A stretch of DNA of 64,000 nt, taken from assembly GCF_029203305.1 (NCBI RefSeq), contig NC_089463.1, forward strand, positions 1,381,001 to 1,445,000. The letters are read 5' to 3'. Origin of the DNA: Yamadazyma tenuis. Lineage: Eukaryota; Ascomycota; Pichiomycetes; Serinales; Debaryomycetaceae. The translations under genes and the position numbers were made by a program. Shown in pieces: positions 38,063-47,557 of this stretch (the first letter of the stretch is position 1; each line of letters starts with the position of its first letter). The notes beneath the pieces are model-generated. The model ran no database searches and was not told the origin of the DNA. It was given only the letters and a program-made list of their open reading frames with translations.

Positions 38063-39904
38063 TTAACGAGTGGACATACCCTTGGTGACGGCTCTCTTCA
38101 ACGACAATTCAGCCTTTCTGTAGTCGTCAGCGGAGGAGTCTTCGATTTCCAAAGCAGCCAAAGCTTCAGACAAAGCGGTTTCGATCTTGTCCTTAGCAGA
38201 CTTCTTCAACTTAGCAGACAAAACTGGATCGGTGATGGTGGTTTCAACAGAAGCAACATAAGCTTCCAACTTTTGCTTTTGTTCGTGTCTCTTGGCGAAA
38301 GCATCGTCAGAAGACTTGAATTTTTCAGCATCTTCAATCATCTTTTCGATTTCATCAGAAGACAATCTACCGATGGAGTTAGAGATGGTGATGTTAGCGG
38401 ATCTACCGGTGGACTTTTCAACAGCGGTAACCTTCAAGATACCGTTGGCATCAACTTCGAAGATGGCTTCCAACACTGGTTCACCAGCAGACATTGGTGG
38501 GATGTTCTTCAAGTCGAATTCACCCAACAAAGTGTTTTCGGTACAGTTGACTCTTTCACCTTGGTACACTGGGAATTGAACAGTGGTTTGGTGGTCGGCA
38601 ACAGTGGTGAAAGTTCTTCTCTTGATAGTTGGAACAGTCGAATTTCTTGGGACAACTGGAGCGAAAACGTTACCTTGCATGGCAACACCCAAAGACAATG
38701 GGATAACATCCAACAACAACAAGTCCTTGGTATCTTCAGAAGTGGATTGACCAGTCAAGATAGCACCTTGAACAGCGGCACCGTAAGCAACAGCTTCATC
38801 TGGGTTAATAGACTTTTCCAATTGCTTACCATCAAAGAAGTCAGACAACAACTTTTGGACCTTTGGAATTCTGGTGGAACCACCAACCAAGACAACTTCA
38901 TCGACAGCGGACTTAGCAATCTTAGCATCCTTCATAACTTGTTCAACTGGGTCCAAAGTGGACTTGAACAAAGCAGAGTTGATGTCTTCGAATCTAGCTC
39001 TGGTGATGTTAGCGGAGAAATCTTCACCGTCGAACAAAGAGTCGACTTCAACAGTGGTTTGAGTGACAGAAGACAAGGTTCTCTTAGCTCTTTCACAAGC
39101 AGTTCTCAATCTTCTCAAAGCTCTGGAGTCACCGGAGATGTCCAAACCAGTCTTCTTTTGGAAGTCCTTCTTGAAGAAGTCCAACAAGTTGGTGTCAAAA
39201 TCTTGACCACCCAAGTGAGTGTCACCAGCAGTAGCCTTAACGGTGAAAACACCACCTTCGATCTTCAACAAAGAGACATCGAAAGTACCACCACCCAAAT
39301 CGAAAATCAACACATGTCTTTCCTTTTCGGACTTACCAGCACCTAAACCGTAAGCAATGGCAGCAGCAGTTGGTTCGTTGATAATTCTCAAGACGTTCAA
39401 ACCGGCAATGGCACCAGCATCCTTAGTGGCTTGTCTTTGAGCATCGTTAAAGTAAGCTGGAACGGTAACAACAGCCTTTTCAACCTTCTTACCAATCTTA
39501 GCTTCAGCAATTTCCTTCATCTTGGTCAAGACCATGGAGGAGATTTCTTGAGGAGAGAAAGTCTTCTTTTCACCCAAGTAGTCAACTTCGATAACTGGGT
39601 TACCGTTGTCGCTCAAGACAGTGAAAGGCCAAGACTTGATATCTTTTTGGACGGATTCATCTTCGAAACCTCTACCGATCAAACGCTTAGCGTCAAAAAC
39701 GGTGTTCTTTGGGTTCAAGGCAGCTTGATTTTTGGCGGCATCACCGATCAATCTTTCTTCTTCGGTGAAAGCAACGAAGGAAGGAGTAACTCTGTTACCT
39801 TGCTCATTGGCAATGATTTCAACAGCAGAATCATAAGTAGCAACACAGGAGTAAGTGGTACCTAAATCGATACCAATAGCACCTTGGAAAACACCGTCAG
39901 CCAT
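38063..39904 (-). CDS. SSB1: Ssb-type ribosome-associated Hsp70
   Basis: Ssb binds nascent chains at the ribosome together with the RAC co-chaperone (Ssz1-Zuo1). The 613 residues equal the length of yeast Ssb1/2. Hsp70 signatures are [36 protein letters not shown] and [20 protein letters not shown]. The N-terminus [20 protein letters not shown] and the absence of a C-terminal EEVD identify the Ssb branch. Codon bias is extreme (TTG, GGT, AGA, AAG). That bias also opens a long mirror frame on the other strand, which I do not call. ATG is at 39904. Confidence 0.97.
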   Translation of the reverse strand: MADGVFQGAIGIDLGTTYSCVATYDSAVEIIANEQGNRVTPSFVAFTEEERLIGDAAKNQAALNPKNTVFDAKRLIGRGFEDESVQKDIKSWPFTVLSDNGNPVIEVDYLGEKKTFSPQEISSMVLTKMKEIAEAKIGKKVEKAVVTVPAYFNDAQRQATKDAGAIAGLNVLRIINEPTAAAIAYGLGAGKSEKERHVLIFDLGGGTFDVSLLKIEGGVFTVKATAGDTHLGGQDFDTNLLDFFKKDFQKKTGLDISGDSRALRRLRTACERAKRTLSSVTQTTVEVDSLFDGEDFSANITRARFEDINSALFKSTLDPVEQVMKDAKIAKSAVDEVVLVGGSTRIPKVQKLLSDFFDGKQLEKSINPDEAVAYGAAVQGAILTGQSTSEDTKDLLLLDVIPLSLGVAMQGNVFAPVVPRNSTVPTIKRRTFTTVADHQTTVQFPVYQGERVNCTENTLLGEFDLKNIPPMSAGEPVLEAIFEVDANGILKVTAVEKSTGRSANITISNSIGRLSSDEIEKMIEDAEKFKSSDDAFAKRHEQKQKLEAYVASVETTITDPVLSAKLKKSAKDKIETALSEALAALEIEDSSADDYRKAELSLKRAVTKGMSTR

Positions 39905-39943
39905 ATTGTATTATATTCTTTTTTTAACTAGGTGAAGTAAAAA

Positions 39944-40006
39944 TGAAAATTTTTTTTTTTCAACTTTTCATCTCTTCTTTTTCATCATAACCTGAAAAAT
40001 TTTTTT
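39944..40006. promoter_or_regulatory. SSB1: RRPE-like elements in the SSB1 promoter
   Basis: Two copies of TGAAAATTTT / TGAAAAATTTTTT at 39944-39953 and 39993-40006, set in T-rich sequence, lie 40 and 89 bp upstream of the SSB1 ATG. They match the RRPE (AAAWTTTT) of ribosome-biogenesis and translation genes. The T-tract is also typical of nucleosome-poor strong yeast promoters. Confidence 0.45.
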
Positions 40007-40128
40007 GGTCTGGTGAATTACCCGGAAACGTTTTATTCTTTGCAGCAAATTCTAAACTTGGGTGCAAAGTCGCCGCGACACTTGCAATCTTGTGGAGGCG
40101 ATGATGATACGCGATAATGGCTAGGTGC

Positions 40129-41085
40129 TTATAAAAACTTTGAATCATTCTCCCGATATATGGACAAATTACTTTGAATCATTTTGAGAGCTGAATCGAT
40201 CTTTCCTGGTGTTCCTGCCAATTTAAGGGTCTGGATGACCTTTCTATTGCACAACAAATCTGCTTGTTTAGGTATTGCGGATATGGATATAAAACACCCA
40301 GTCTGTTCCCTGATGGAATTGATTCTTTCTCCGTTTCTGCCCAATAGAAAAGCCACTTCGTTCTTCCTCAACTCGATGTACTTTTCAGTGTGTACGTCAG
40401 TGGTTTGTTTGTGATGCTCGCAGCGAGTATTGTATTCTTCAGGCGAGAAATCCCCTGAAGAAGCAGGGAGGGATTCGTAATCAATCAGGTGAGATTTTAT
40501 CACATAGTGGTTGCTGGTAGCAGTCAACACGGAAATTAATCTTTCTAAGTTATTAGGAGAAATGGATATATGAACAAGGAATCCCTTGTGGCCAGTGGGG
40601 ATGAGACGAACATCCTCCTCCTTAACAATTCCTGACCCCATAAACTGGCCATAATGATCCTTTGAAATTTCCATACTAACATAGTTCCAATAAGTCAATT
40701 GAGTTAGAAGTAAAACCTCTGAAAAGTATGTCACTTCAGTTGTGGTACCAGTAATACTGACTTCCCAATTACCAAATGATCGTTTTGTACACTCAAAGAA
40801 AGCTTCACTAGCCTTACTTGAGTCGCTAAGCAGCACCTTTCTGATCAGATCAATGGAAGTAAGGCAGTTAATTAGTACACTTGATGTGACAATCAACTTG
40901 ACACTGACAATTTTATTCCCATATTGAAGCATCTGATACTCATTCGTAAAGGGAGTTACAAACGCAGCTTCAAAATCCAGGTACGAATGCACAAAATTAA
41001 AGACATATTCCAGCCTAGTAGACATTTCGTCATGTTCCAAACTCGCCTTGAAGTTTTCTTTGTTATCTTTTGGTATAAAGTTCAT
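40129..41085 (-). CDS. KH-domain RNA-binding protein, Mer1-like at best
   Basis: This 318-residue protein carries one recognisable KH domain near the C-terminus: YIELRKNEVAFLLGRNGERI followed by NSIREQTGCFISI, containing the LLGRNGER version of the IGXXG nucleic-acid loop. The N-terminal 230 residues contain further regions with KH-like hydrophobic spacing but no clear motif. A protein of this size with a single C-terminal KH recalls Mer1, the meiotic splicing activator, but similarity outside the KH domain is not evident to me, so I give no symbol. The stop is 225 bp upstream of SSB1 on the same strand. ATG is at 41085. Confidence 0.75.
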   Translation of the reverse strand: MNFIPKDNKENFKASLEHDEMSTRLEYVFNFVHSYLDFEAAFVTPFTNEYQMLQYGNKIVSVKLIVTSSVLINCLTSIDLIRKVLLSDSSKASEAFFECTKRSFGNWEVSITGTTTEVTYFSEVLLLTQLTYWNYVSMEISKDHYGQFMGSGIVKEEDVRLIPTGHKGFLVHISISPNNLERLISVLTATSNHYVIKSHLIDYESLPASSGDFSPEEYNTRCEHHKQTTDVHTEKYIELRKNEVAFLLGRNGERINSIREQTGCFISISAIPKQADLLCNRKVIQTLKLAGTPGKIDSALKMIQSNLSIYRENDSKFL

Positions 41086-41163
41086 CTTGTGGGTTCTTTT
41101 TCTGATGTGACTAGTTGCAAAATATTACAAATACAACATTAGTGCGAGAATACTCTTTGTATA

Positions 41164-42135
41164 TTACTTATCCAACCCTAAATCTTTCTTGAAAAATGCG
41201 TACAAAAACATATACTGGTTGAGAGTCTGCACCATCATTACTCTCCCATCACGGAGCTTCTTCAACACATCATGGATCACATCACTGGACGTCGACTTCA
41301 TTAGATACGAAGTGTGATTGTGTAAGAAGTCCAACGCAATAAACGTCCCAGTTCGTCCCACACCAGCAGAACAGTGGACAATTGGCTTGGTAACTTTATA
41401 CTCCTTCTTCAACTTGCTCAACGCATCCAGAAGTTCAATCAAAGATTGTGGTTTTGTGGGGACTTTCAGATCTGCCCAACTATGGTAATAGTAATGAAGA
41501 ACACGTTTCTGTGTATCGCCAGACTCGAGCAAGATCTCGGTCATCTTATAGTCTGGAAATTCTTGACAGCTGACGTATGAGGCCTTTAACCCTTTAGGGA
41601 AATCGAGTTGGTCTATGAGAACGTCAGCTGACATATCAAGAACAGGATCAACCAGATCCGGCCAGTACTTGTGACATTTGACCATTCGATCTTCCATTAG
41701 TGGGGTGATCATGAGGACTACCACAAGGTCATCGTGGTGGCGGACAGCTTCGTGGAAGCACATCGACCAAAAATGGTGGACCGTGTTCGGCAACGGACCC
41801 TGGGTAGCAATATAATTGAAGCCAGTATCAAGCTTAATGTGAGACGCGTTTATATAGTCCAGTCGTTGTGTCAGATGGCTAGTGGAGGATACTGGTAAAT
41901 GAACTCGATTCTTGTTCCAGGGGAACACATTTGTGTACCGATTACGGGATCGGTTGGCGGGTAAAAAGGCATCACTACCACTCCAACCAGAGCGAGGATT
42001 GCTTAAAAAACCATTAATCCTATCAACCTCCTGTTTGTTTACTCGATTGAAGCCATCACGGAGCGCAGACATAGATAGTTCACTCCAAAACGGTTGACTC
42101 ATAGTGGTGAGAATAGACAAATCCGATCTAATCAT
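41164..42135 (-). CDS. PTP1: Ptp1-type protein tyrosine phosphatase
   Basis: This is a cytosolic, classical Cys-dependent tyrosine phosphatase. The signature IVHCSAGVGRTGTFIALD carries the catalytic Cys and Arg. The substrate loop reads NRVHLP ... DYINASHIKL, ATQGPLPNTVHHFWSMCFHE is the conserved block, and the Q-loop is QTLNQYMFLYAF. The general-acid loop reads SWADLKVP, so the usual WPD proline is Ala while the Asp is kept. The frame is open to 42177, but that codon is TTG. The first ATG is 42135 (323 residues) and the next, 42102 (MSQPFWSELS, 312 residues), better matches the start of yeast Ptp1 (335). Confidence 0.9.
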   Translation of the reverse strand: MIRSDLSILTTMSQPFWSELSMSALRDGFNRVNKQEVDRINGFLSNPRSGWSGSDAFLPANRSRNRYTNVFPWNKNRVHLPVSSTSHLTQRLDYINASHIKLDTGFNYIATQGPLPNTVHHFWSMCFHEAVRHHDDLVVVLMITPLMEDRMVKCHKYWPDLVDPVLDMSADVLIDQLDFPKGLKASYVSCQEFPDYKMTEILLESGDTQKRVLHYYYHSWADLKVPTKPQSLIELLDALSKLKKEYKVTKPIVHCSAGVGRTGTFIALDFLHNHTSYLMKSTSSDVIHDVLKKLRDGRVMMVQTLNQYMFLYAFFKKDLGLDK

Positions 42136-42216
42136 AAAATCAACCGATGAGATTCGCGATGTGTGGAGGAAACACAAGAGTTAGAGAAATGTGCTATTTT
42201 ACTTCTAGATATTCGC

Positions 42217-43140
42217 CTATAAACTAAAGACAACACCCTGAGACAACCGTTGGGTTATCACATCGTCAGAATCAGTCAACACTCCAGCGGTTTGTAACAC
42301 TTTGGCAGTATTATCTACGACTGTTTTTCTGTTAATTGGTTCATCTCCGACACTGTTATTGAACTTGACGGTTTCAATCCATTTCTCTGCATCCGCTTTC
42401 GAGTAGTCAAGATGTGTGGCAATATGGGTAGTGGCTTCGTCCTGGTGAGCCCAGAAATACTCAATTCCTTTCCGAACACCCGTCAAAAACTGCTTAATAG
42501 CCGGTTTTTCGGCTTCCAAGAGTTTGGAATTGCAGTTTACCACCCAAGAAGGCCATGGAGTATAAATCTCTCCAATTTTTTTGATCTCCTTGGTGTCATA
42601 GTACTTCTTAGACGTAAAATGCTCCCACATGAATGCATCACTGTCACTCAATTCTCCATCACCTGCGCTGCCGAACTTCAAATTGACCGAGTCTCGTAAG
42701 TTTTTGAAGTTAGACAACACCGGGTGATCAGAAAAGAAAGGAGACGCAAATTTTTCTTGCAAGCCAAGAACAAATGACATGATATAAGAACCTGATCCAA
42801 TTCTCGAAACCCCAATTCTCTTTCCTTGTAAATCAGATAATTGGGTGATGTCAGATCTATCATAACCGGTACTAACTGCCCAGCACAAGGGAGATTCAAC
42901 ATAAGTCCCAATCAACTTGTATTCTTCATTTCCCTTTGCAATGTCACTGATAAAGGCCTCAGTCAACCCAATGGCGATATCGACTTCCTTGGTATTCAAC
43001 ATCTTGATAAGTCTTCCACTCCCTTCGATCACTGGTACAAACTGGATAGTTATATTACCGTAGAACCCTTGTTCCTGGGCTAAAAACAATGGTGTTGAAA
43101 AATGTTCAGGCACATATGCCACTCTTAAGGTAGCAGGCAT
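42217..43140 (-). CDS. Ca3427-like periplasmic-binding-protein-fold protein (NMT1/THI5-like superfamily)
   Basis: This 307-residue protein has the look of the solute-binding component of bacterial nitrate/sulfonate/thiamine-precursor ABC transporters. It reads LRVAYVPEHFSTPLFLAQEQ, then GSGRLIKMLNTKEVDIAIGL, then SDLQGKRIGVSRIGSGSYIM, the normal order of lobe-1 strands and the hinge. There is no signal peptide, so it should be intracellular. Candida albicans Ca3427 is a structurally characterised eukaryotic member of this kind; its ligand is not established. It lacks the features I associate with Thi5 pyrimidine synthase. It is divergent from the transporter at 43487, sharing a 346-bp promoter. 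Confidence 0.8.
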   Translation of the reverse strand: MPATLRVAYVPEHFSTPLFLAQEQGFYGNITIQFVPVIEGSGRLIKMLNTKEVDIAIGLTEAFISDIAKGNEEYKLIGTYVESPLCWAVSTGYDRSDITQLSDLQGKRIGVSRIGSGSYIMSFVLGLQEKFASPFFSDHPVLSNFKNLRDSVNLKFGSAGDGELSDSDAFMWEHFTSKKYYDTKEIKKIGEIYTPWPSWVVNCNSKLLEAEKPAIKQFLTGVRKGIEYFWAHQDEATTHIATHLDYSKADAEKWIETVKFNNSVGDEPINRKTVVDNTAKVLQTAGVLTDSDDVITQRLSQGVVFSL

Positions 43141-43486
43141 ATCAAAATCAGTGAAAATTGGAAATATCGCACAATTTGAATCTAAAGTGAATTACTGACA
43201 AGGAAACCAAAAACAAATCGATAAAAAATGATGTTTGCAAACAAAAGCTTCGTTAAAGAAGTGAATACTCAAGGGAATGCCTCATTTTATCCGGACTCAA
43301 GTCACTTTACGCCAGACATAAAATCTGAAGCAGATAAAACAGTACAAGATTTGCAATCTTAGCCTTTTACAAAAAAGACGTGCAAAGCCATTTTACCACA
43401 CATTATCTCGCGGAATGCGTCATATCCCACTATCTTTTGCATCTTTACTCCTTCTTTCTATACCTTCTGAATCACTATTCACTTAG
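43141..43486. promoter_or_regulatory. Shared divergent promoter between binding-fold gene and MFS transporter
   Basis: This 346-bp AT-rich interval separates two outward-facing genes. I see no decisive operator, only A/T tracts. Its interest is contextual: one small promoter could control a cytosolic binding-fold protein and a membrane transporter together. Confidence 0.4.
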
Positions 43487-45202
43487 ATGTCGAGAGACAT
43501 TGATAAAAATCCTACTTTAGTAGATTTCAAAAAAACGAACGTTGAGTCTGAGGAGGTTTGCTTGTTGTCCGAACCTTCGAGTGCTTATGATGCCGCAGAT
43601 AACGTCAATGGGAATGAAGGTGCAATTGACATCGATATAGACCAGAACGGAGGATACGCTTTGCCCAGACACAAACTACGTATTGTAGTCTCCAGTCTTT
43701 ATATCTGTGCCTATTTAGCAGCCCTTGATGCTACTGTTGTATCCACACTTTTATCCGTCATAGCTTCCGATTTGAATTCATTTGGGAACATGTCATGGAT
43801 TGCAACTGCTTATCTACTTTCGTGTTCGGCGCTACAGCCAATACACGGAAGGCTTTCTGATATATTTGGACGGAAGATTTTGTTAATAGGTTGTGCTGTG
43901 TTCTTTGCTCTTGGTTGTTTGATTTGCATGGCCCACTCTATGACGTTTGTTGTTATTGGAAGATTTATAGCAGGGATAGGGGGTTCGGGATTGACTACCT
44001 TAACCACAATCATTTTGTCTGACTTGATTCCTCTTCGTGATAGGGGGGTTTATCAAGGTTACACTAACCTGTTTTATGGTTTAGGTGTAGCTACTGGTGG
44101 TATATTTGGTGGGGTCATTAACGATTACTTTGGTTGGAGATATGCGTTCGGTTTGCAGGTTCCACTAGCTTGTATATTAGGTGTGTCCCTTTACTTCAAC
44201 TTGCAGTTTCCTAAAGGGTCGCCTGGTTTGGGGTCCCCAGGTCACTTTAAAGAAAAATTAGCTAAAGTGGACTTTTTGGGACTGACCTTGTTGGTATCGG
44301 GCCTTTTGGTGCTTTTAACTGCTGCTTCTATTGGTGGTAAAGAAGTTGCGTACTCTTCGAAACCTTTTATTGGCTTGTGTTTGGCGTCAGTGTTTTTGTT
44401 TGGTACTTTTGTGTGGGCTGAATCGCATACCCCATTGCAACCGATTATTCCTATATCCTTACTAAGAAGAAGAACGATTCTTGCATCTTCCATGACAAAC
44501 TGGTTTTATACGATGGGTGTTTTTACTTATTTGTTTTATGTGCCAATCTATTATATTTCAGTTATGGATTATAATACCACCAAAATAGGAATGAGATTAA
44601 TTCCTAATTTCTTTGGCACTTCCCTTGGGTCTGTCGGTGCTGGTATATATATGAAGAGGACTGGTAGGTATTACAATCTTATAATTGTGATTGGAGTCCT
44701 TGCAATCGTGGGTAACTTGAACATTTTGAGTATCAATCCAACCATAAGTAACTTAAGACAATTCACTTTATTACTTCCTTGTGGTTTGGCTTACTCGGGT
44801 ATATTGACAGCCACATTAATGTCATTGATAGCCGCGGTTCCAGCAAGTCATCAGGCTGGTACCACGTCGATTTCATACACTTTTCGAGCTACAGGCTCGA
44901 CTTTGGGTGTTTCCATTTCGTCTGCTATTTTCCAGTATTCGTTACGCAGTATGCTCAACTCGAAAATACCCAGCATTGTCAATGACCAAGTTATGTCCGA
45001 TTATATCATTAAGCATGCTTTACAGAGCACCAGTTATGCAAGCAAGGCGCCAGAATATGTCCAGGTTGCTTTAAGATGCTGCTACGAATATGCAGTTAAA
45101 AAGACTCTATTGTTTTCCTTTATCTGTGTAGTAATTGGTGTGTTTGCATCTCTTTTCATTCAAGAACACGAGCTACACACGAGCATAAATAGAAATAAAT
45201 AG
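43487..45202 (+). CDS. MFS transporter, DHA2/Vba-type, paralogue of the gene at 4687-6417
   Basis: This 571-residue protein has a hydrophilic N-terminus and about 14 membrane segments. Motifs match the other copy: AALDATVVSTLLSVIASDL, MSWIATAYLLS, GRLSDIFGRK, GRFIAGIGGSG and LIPLRDRGVYQGYTNL. Like its paralogue it belongs to the family of vacuolar basic-amino-acid transporters and DHA2 drug antiporters; the substrate is unknown. Codon 266 is CTG (44282-44284) in DFLG-CTG-TLLV, where the paralogue reads DFLG-S-FFLV, consistent with CTG being read as serine. Divergently arranged with the Ca3427-like gene. ATG is at 43487. Confidence 0.85.
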   Translation: MSRDIDKNPTLVDFKKTNVESEEVCLLSEPSSAYDAADNVNGNEGAIDIDIDQNGGYALPRHKLRIVVSSLYICAYLAALDATVVSTLLSVIASDLNSFGNMSWIATAYLLSCSALQPIHGRLSDIFGRKILLIGCAVFFALGCLICMAHSMTFVVIGRFIAGIGGSGLTTLTTIILSDLIPLRDRGVYQGYTNLFYGLGVATGGIFGGVINDYFGWRYAFGLQVPLACILGVSLYFNLQFPKGSPGLGSPGHFKEKLAKVDFLGLTLLVSGLLVLLTAASIGGKEVAYSSKPFIGLCLASVFLFGTFVWAESHTPLQPIIPISLLRRRTILASSMTNWFYTMGVFTYLFYVPIYYISVMDYNTTKIGMRLIPNFFGTSLGSVGAGIYMKRTGRYYNLIIVIGVLAIVGNLNILSINPTISNLRQFTLLLPCGLAYSGILTATLMSLIAAVPASHQAGTTSISYTFRATGSTLGVSISSAIFQYSLRSMLNSKIPSIVNDQVMSDYIIKHALQSTSYASKAPEYVQVALRCCYEYAVKKTLLFSFICVVIGVFASLFIQEHELHTSINRNK

Positions 45203-45990
45203 ATAGTAAACTATTTTGATACCCTAAAAGGCAGTATTTCTAGAAGTAGAAGACCAGCTTTCCTACTCTTGTCTCACTTCTTCTGAAGTAGAGTTAACAT
45301 GAACTAATCCTACATATTCCCAAATGACCACTAAAGCAGATAGATATTTATGCCATATCATTGCAAGTCTATAATCTTTTCTCACAAAAGCGTTTGCCGA
45401 TACAACGCCGAGCCCATGTTTAAGGAGAACGCTGGAGAGTAGCATGTTTATTTGAATGTCTGGTTAATCATAGCCCTTCCTGTTGCTCCCTACCTGTCTT
45501 GGGTGTATGAATCAGGCTTATGCGCTTTGAGGGTGTTTGTCACACTTTGAGTCTCTTGAGATTGTTATGCATTCTAGCCATTTATTTCCGTAATGACACT
45601 ACTCAAATATCCACAAGTACATCATCTGTTGAATTTGAAGAAGTTTCTCTTGTGGTTCCTCAAAAGGTTCAAATTTGTTGCAGCAATTAAGTTGCCCGCA
45701 GCGTGCGGCTTTTCCGTTGCCCGATGAGCTGGCCGGATTGAACAGCTGTTAATAAAGTACCAAAACCTTACCACAAGACGATAATAAGAAAGAATGATAC
45801 ATAGTTCCCGAAACTATTCTCCCCCGGGTACTTGGCCAACATAATAACAGTATCTTACAAATCAGAGAGTCATGGTTGCCTCTATACCCGAGGAAAATGT
45901 ACCGATTTGTATGCAGGCACACAGGTGCTTACAAATGCGCCATATATAAACAGTTGCAATTCCTTGGAATGTGAGAAAGCATCTATCATA
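45203..45990. other. Intergenic region before the old yellow enzyme gene
   Basis: This 788-bp stretch has no gene I can support. A 60-codon minus frame (45263-45445) has a hydrophobic segment and ordinary codons but is unrecognised and could be chance. At 45721-45736 there is a CCG-N10-CGG everted pair, the kind of spacing bound by Zn2Cys6 regulators. The open frame of the next gene extends back to 45832, but that codon is TTG, so it is treated as leader. Confidence 0.4.
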
Positions 45991-47259
45991 ATGACATTCG
46001 AATCCTTACAATTGCCAGAGCCCGCCACCGGCTCTTCTGCTCCCTATAGTATCGCCCAGGGATTACCTTACGAGTATCCACTTCCTGAAGGAGTGGTTGG
46101 ATCGGCTTTGCACTTATCTGACAAAACGCCCAAGTTGTTTCAGCCTCTTCGTATTGGAAACATGGTTATCCCTAATAGAGTCGGTGTTTCCCCAATGTGT
46201 CAATACACTGCCGACAAAAACGAGGTCACTGACTATCACAAGATTCACTATGGAGGGTTGAGTACCAGAGGCCCTGGAGTTGTCACGTGTGAAGTAATGG
46301 CAGTTGCACCTAATTCTGGTACTTCAATGGTTGATTTGGGAATTTGGAATGACACGCAAGCTTATAAGCTTAAGGATATTGTCAATTATGCACATGCCAA
46401 TACCTCCAAGATTGGTCTTCAAATCGGCCATGCCGGTAGAAAGGCCATGACATCCGCTTTGTTTGACTTTTTGGAAAACTGGGATCCCAGAGCTATTGAA
46501 AAAGACTTGGTTGGACCTTCGGCTGTTGCTTACAGGCCAAATGGTAGAGTCCCAACCCCAAGAGCTTTGACTGTTGATGAAATCCATACCATAATTAAGC
46601 AATTTGGTGCTGCTGCTAAAAGATCGGTGGAAATTTCAGGTTTCGACTTCGTTGAAATTCATGCTGCTCATGGTTATTTGATTAATGAGTTTATGTCTGC
46701 TCATTCTAATAAGAGAACTGACCAATATGGGGGCTCCTTTGAAAACAGAATCAGACTCTTATTGGAAATTATTGATGAAGTCAGGGCCAACGTCCCAAAA
46801 GGGTACCCTGTCTTTTTAAGATTCAGTGCGTCAGAGATTCATGATTCAAATCCTGACGCTTGGAATATTGCAGATTCAGTTAAATTAGCTCCAATAGTGG
46901 CTGAAAGAGGTATTGATTTGATTGATGTTTCTGCGGGTGGCAATGATTCCAATGCCGATAGACCCAAGAAAGGATTTGGTATGTTCTTAGAATACGCGAC
47001 TGCCATTAAGAAGGCTGTTGGTGATAAAGCTTTGGTCAGTTGTGTGGGCTCGATGCATGATGCTAAGGGAGTTAATGAATTGCTCGAAGAAGGTTTGATT
47101 GATTTTGCATTCGTTGGTTCTCCATTCTTGAAGAATCCAGGTTTGGTGTTTGATTGGGCTAAAGAATTGGACACCGAGATACACCATATTGCTTCCCATT
47201 GGCCTTTCAAACCAAAATATGCTGAAATGATCGAATATATCAAGTCCACTTTAAAGTGA
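45991..47259 (+). CDS. NADH:flavin oxidoreductase, YqjM-type old yellow enzyme
   Basis: This 422-residue FMN-dependent ene-reductase has a TIM barrel. It reads LFQPLRIGNMVIPNRVGVSP then MCQYTA, with the Cys and Tyr typical of the YqjM ('thermophilic-like') class. LQIGHAGRKA follows, then FVEIHAAHGYLINEFMSAHS, KRTDQYGGSFENR and VGSPFLKNPG. These enzymes reduce activated C=C bonds of enals, enones and nitro compounds with NAD(P)H; the natural substrate is unknown. ATG 45991 (MTFESLQLPE) is the first in frame. Yeast classical OYE2/3 belong to a different class; YqjM-type members are common in filamentous fungi and CTG-clade yeasts. Confidence 0.88.
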   Translation: MTFESLQLPEPATGSSAPYSIAQGLPYEYPLPEGVVGSALHLSDKTPKLFQPLRIGNMVIPNRVGVSPMCQYTADKNEVTDYHKIHYGGLSTRGPGVVTCEVMAVAPNSGTSMVDLGIWNDTQAYKLKDIVNYAHANTSKIGLQIGHAGRKAMTSALFDFLENWDPRAIEKDLVGPSAVAYRPNGRVPTPRALTVDEIHTIIKQFGAAAKRSVEISGFDFVEIHAAHGYLINEFMSAHSNKRTDQYGGSFENRIRLLLEIIDEVRANVPKGYPVFLRFSASEIHDSNPDAWNIADSVKLAPIVAERGIDLIDVSAGGNDSNADRPKKGFGMFLEYATAIKKAVGDKALVSCVGSMHDAKGVNELLEEGLIDFAFVGSPFLKNPGLVFDWAKELDTEIHHIASHWPFKPKYAEMIEYIKSTLK

Positions 47260-47365
47260 GTTTATTTAACGTGTGGTAGAACAAATTAATAAAAAGCTGA
47301 TCGCTTGCTTCTCGTCTTCCAAAATATTTGTATTATCTGTTAGAGTGTAGAGCTGCTACTAGATT

Positions 47366-47557
47366 GACCTCTTTGTTTCCATAGGATATAGGGTTTTGGA
47401 AAAAGCTTCCAAGCATCAGATCTCCATCATCACCTACTCGCCTTTGAGAAGAGGAATGGTGACCGTTGATAAGAACGTTAGTAGTGCCGTTCTATTACCT
47501 GGAGAAGATATTGAAGCTCGTAATAAGTTGCTCAAGGAACACACTATTGCATGGTAG
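47366..47557 (+). pseudogene. ORF remnant, possibly the end of an aldo-keto reductase
   Basis: An open frame without ATG runs from after a TAG at 47363-47365 to a TAG at 47555-47557. It contains VLEKASKHQISIITYSPLRR then GMVTVDKNV and ends LKEHTIAW. The segment IITYSPLRRGM resembles the AYSPLGRG block of aldo-keto reductases, so this may be a decayed C-terminal piece, or a last exon preceded by the acceptor-like TTTCCATAG at 47375-47383. No upstream partner is visible between it and the preceding gene, which favours a remnant. Confidence 0.35.

Noticed and set aside
38273..39346. Open frame of 357 codons on the plus strand opposite SSB1
   Set aside because: It lies wholly inside a highly codon-biased gene; such bias removes stops on the opposite strand. 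Its Ser/Gln/Val-rich composition is the mirror of Hsp70 codons, and there is no promoter or family resemblance.
45263..45445. 60-codon minus-strand frame with a hydrophobic stretch
   Set aside because: Plausible codons but no recognisable family, no partner exon and no clear promoter; left as a note in the intergenic entry.
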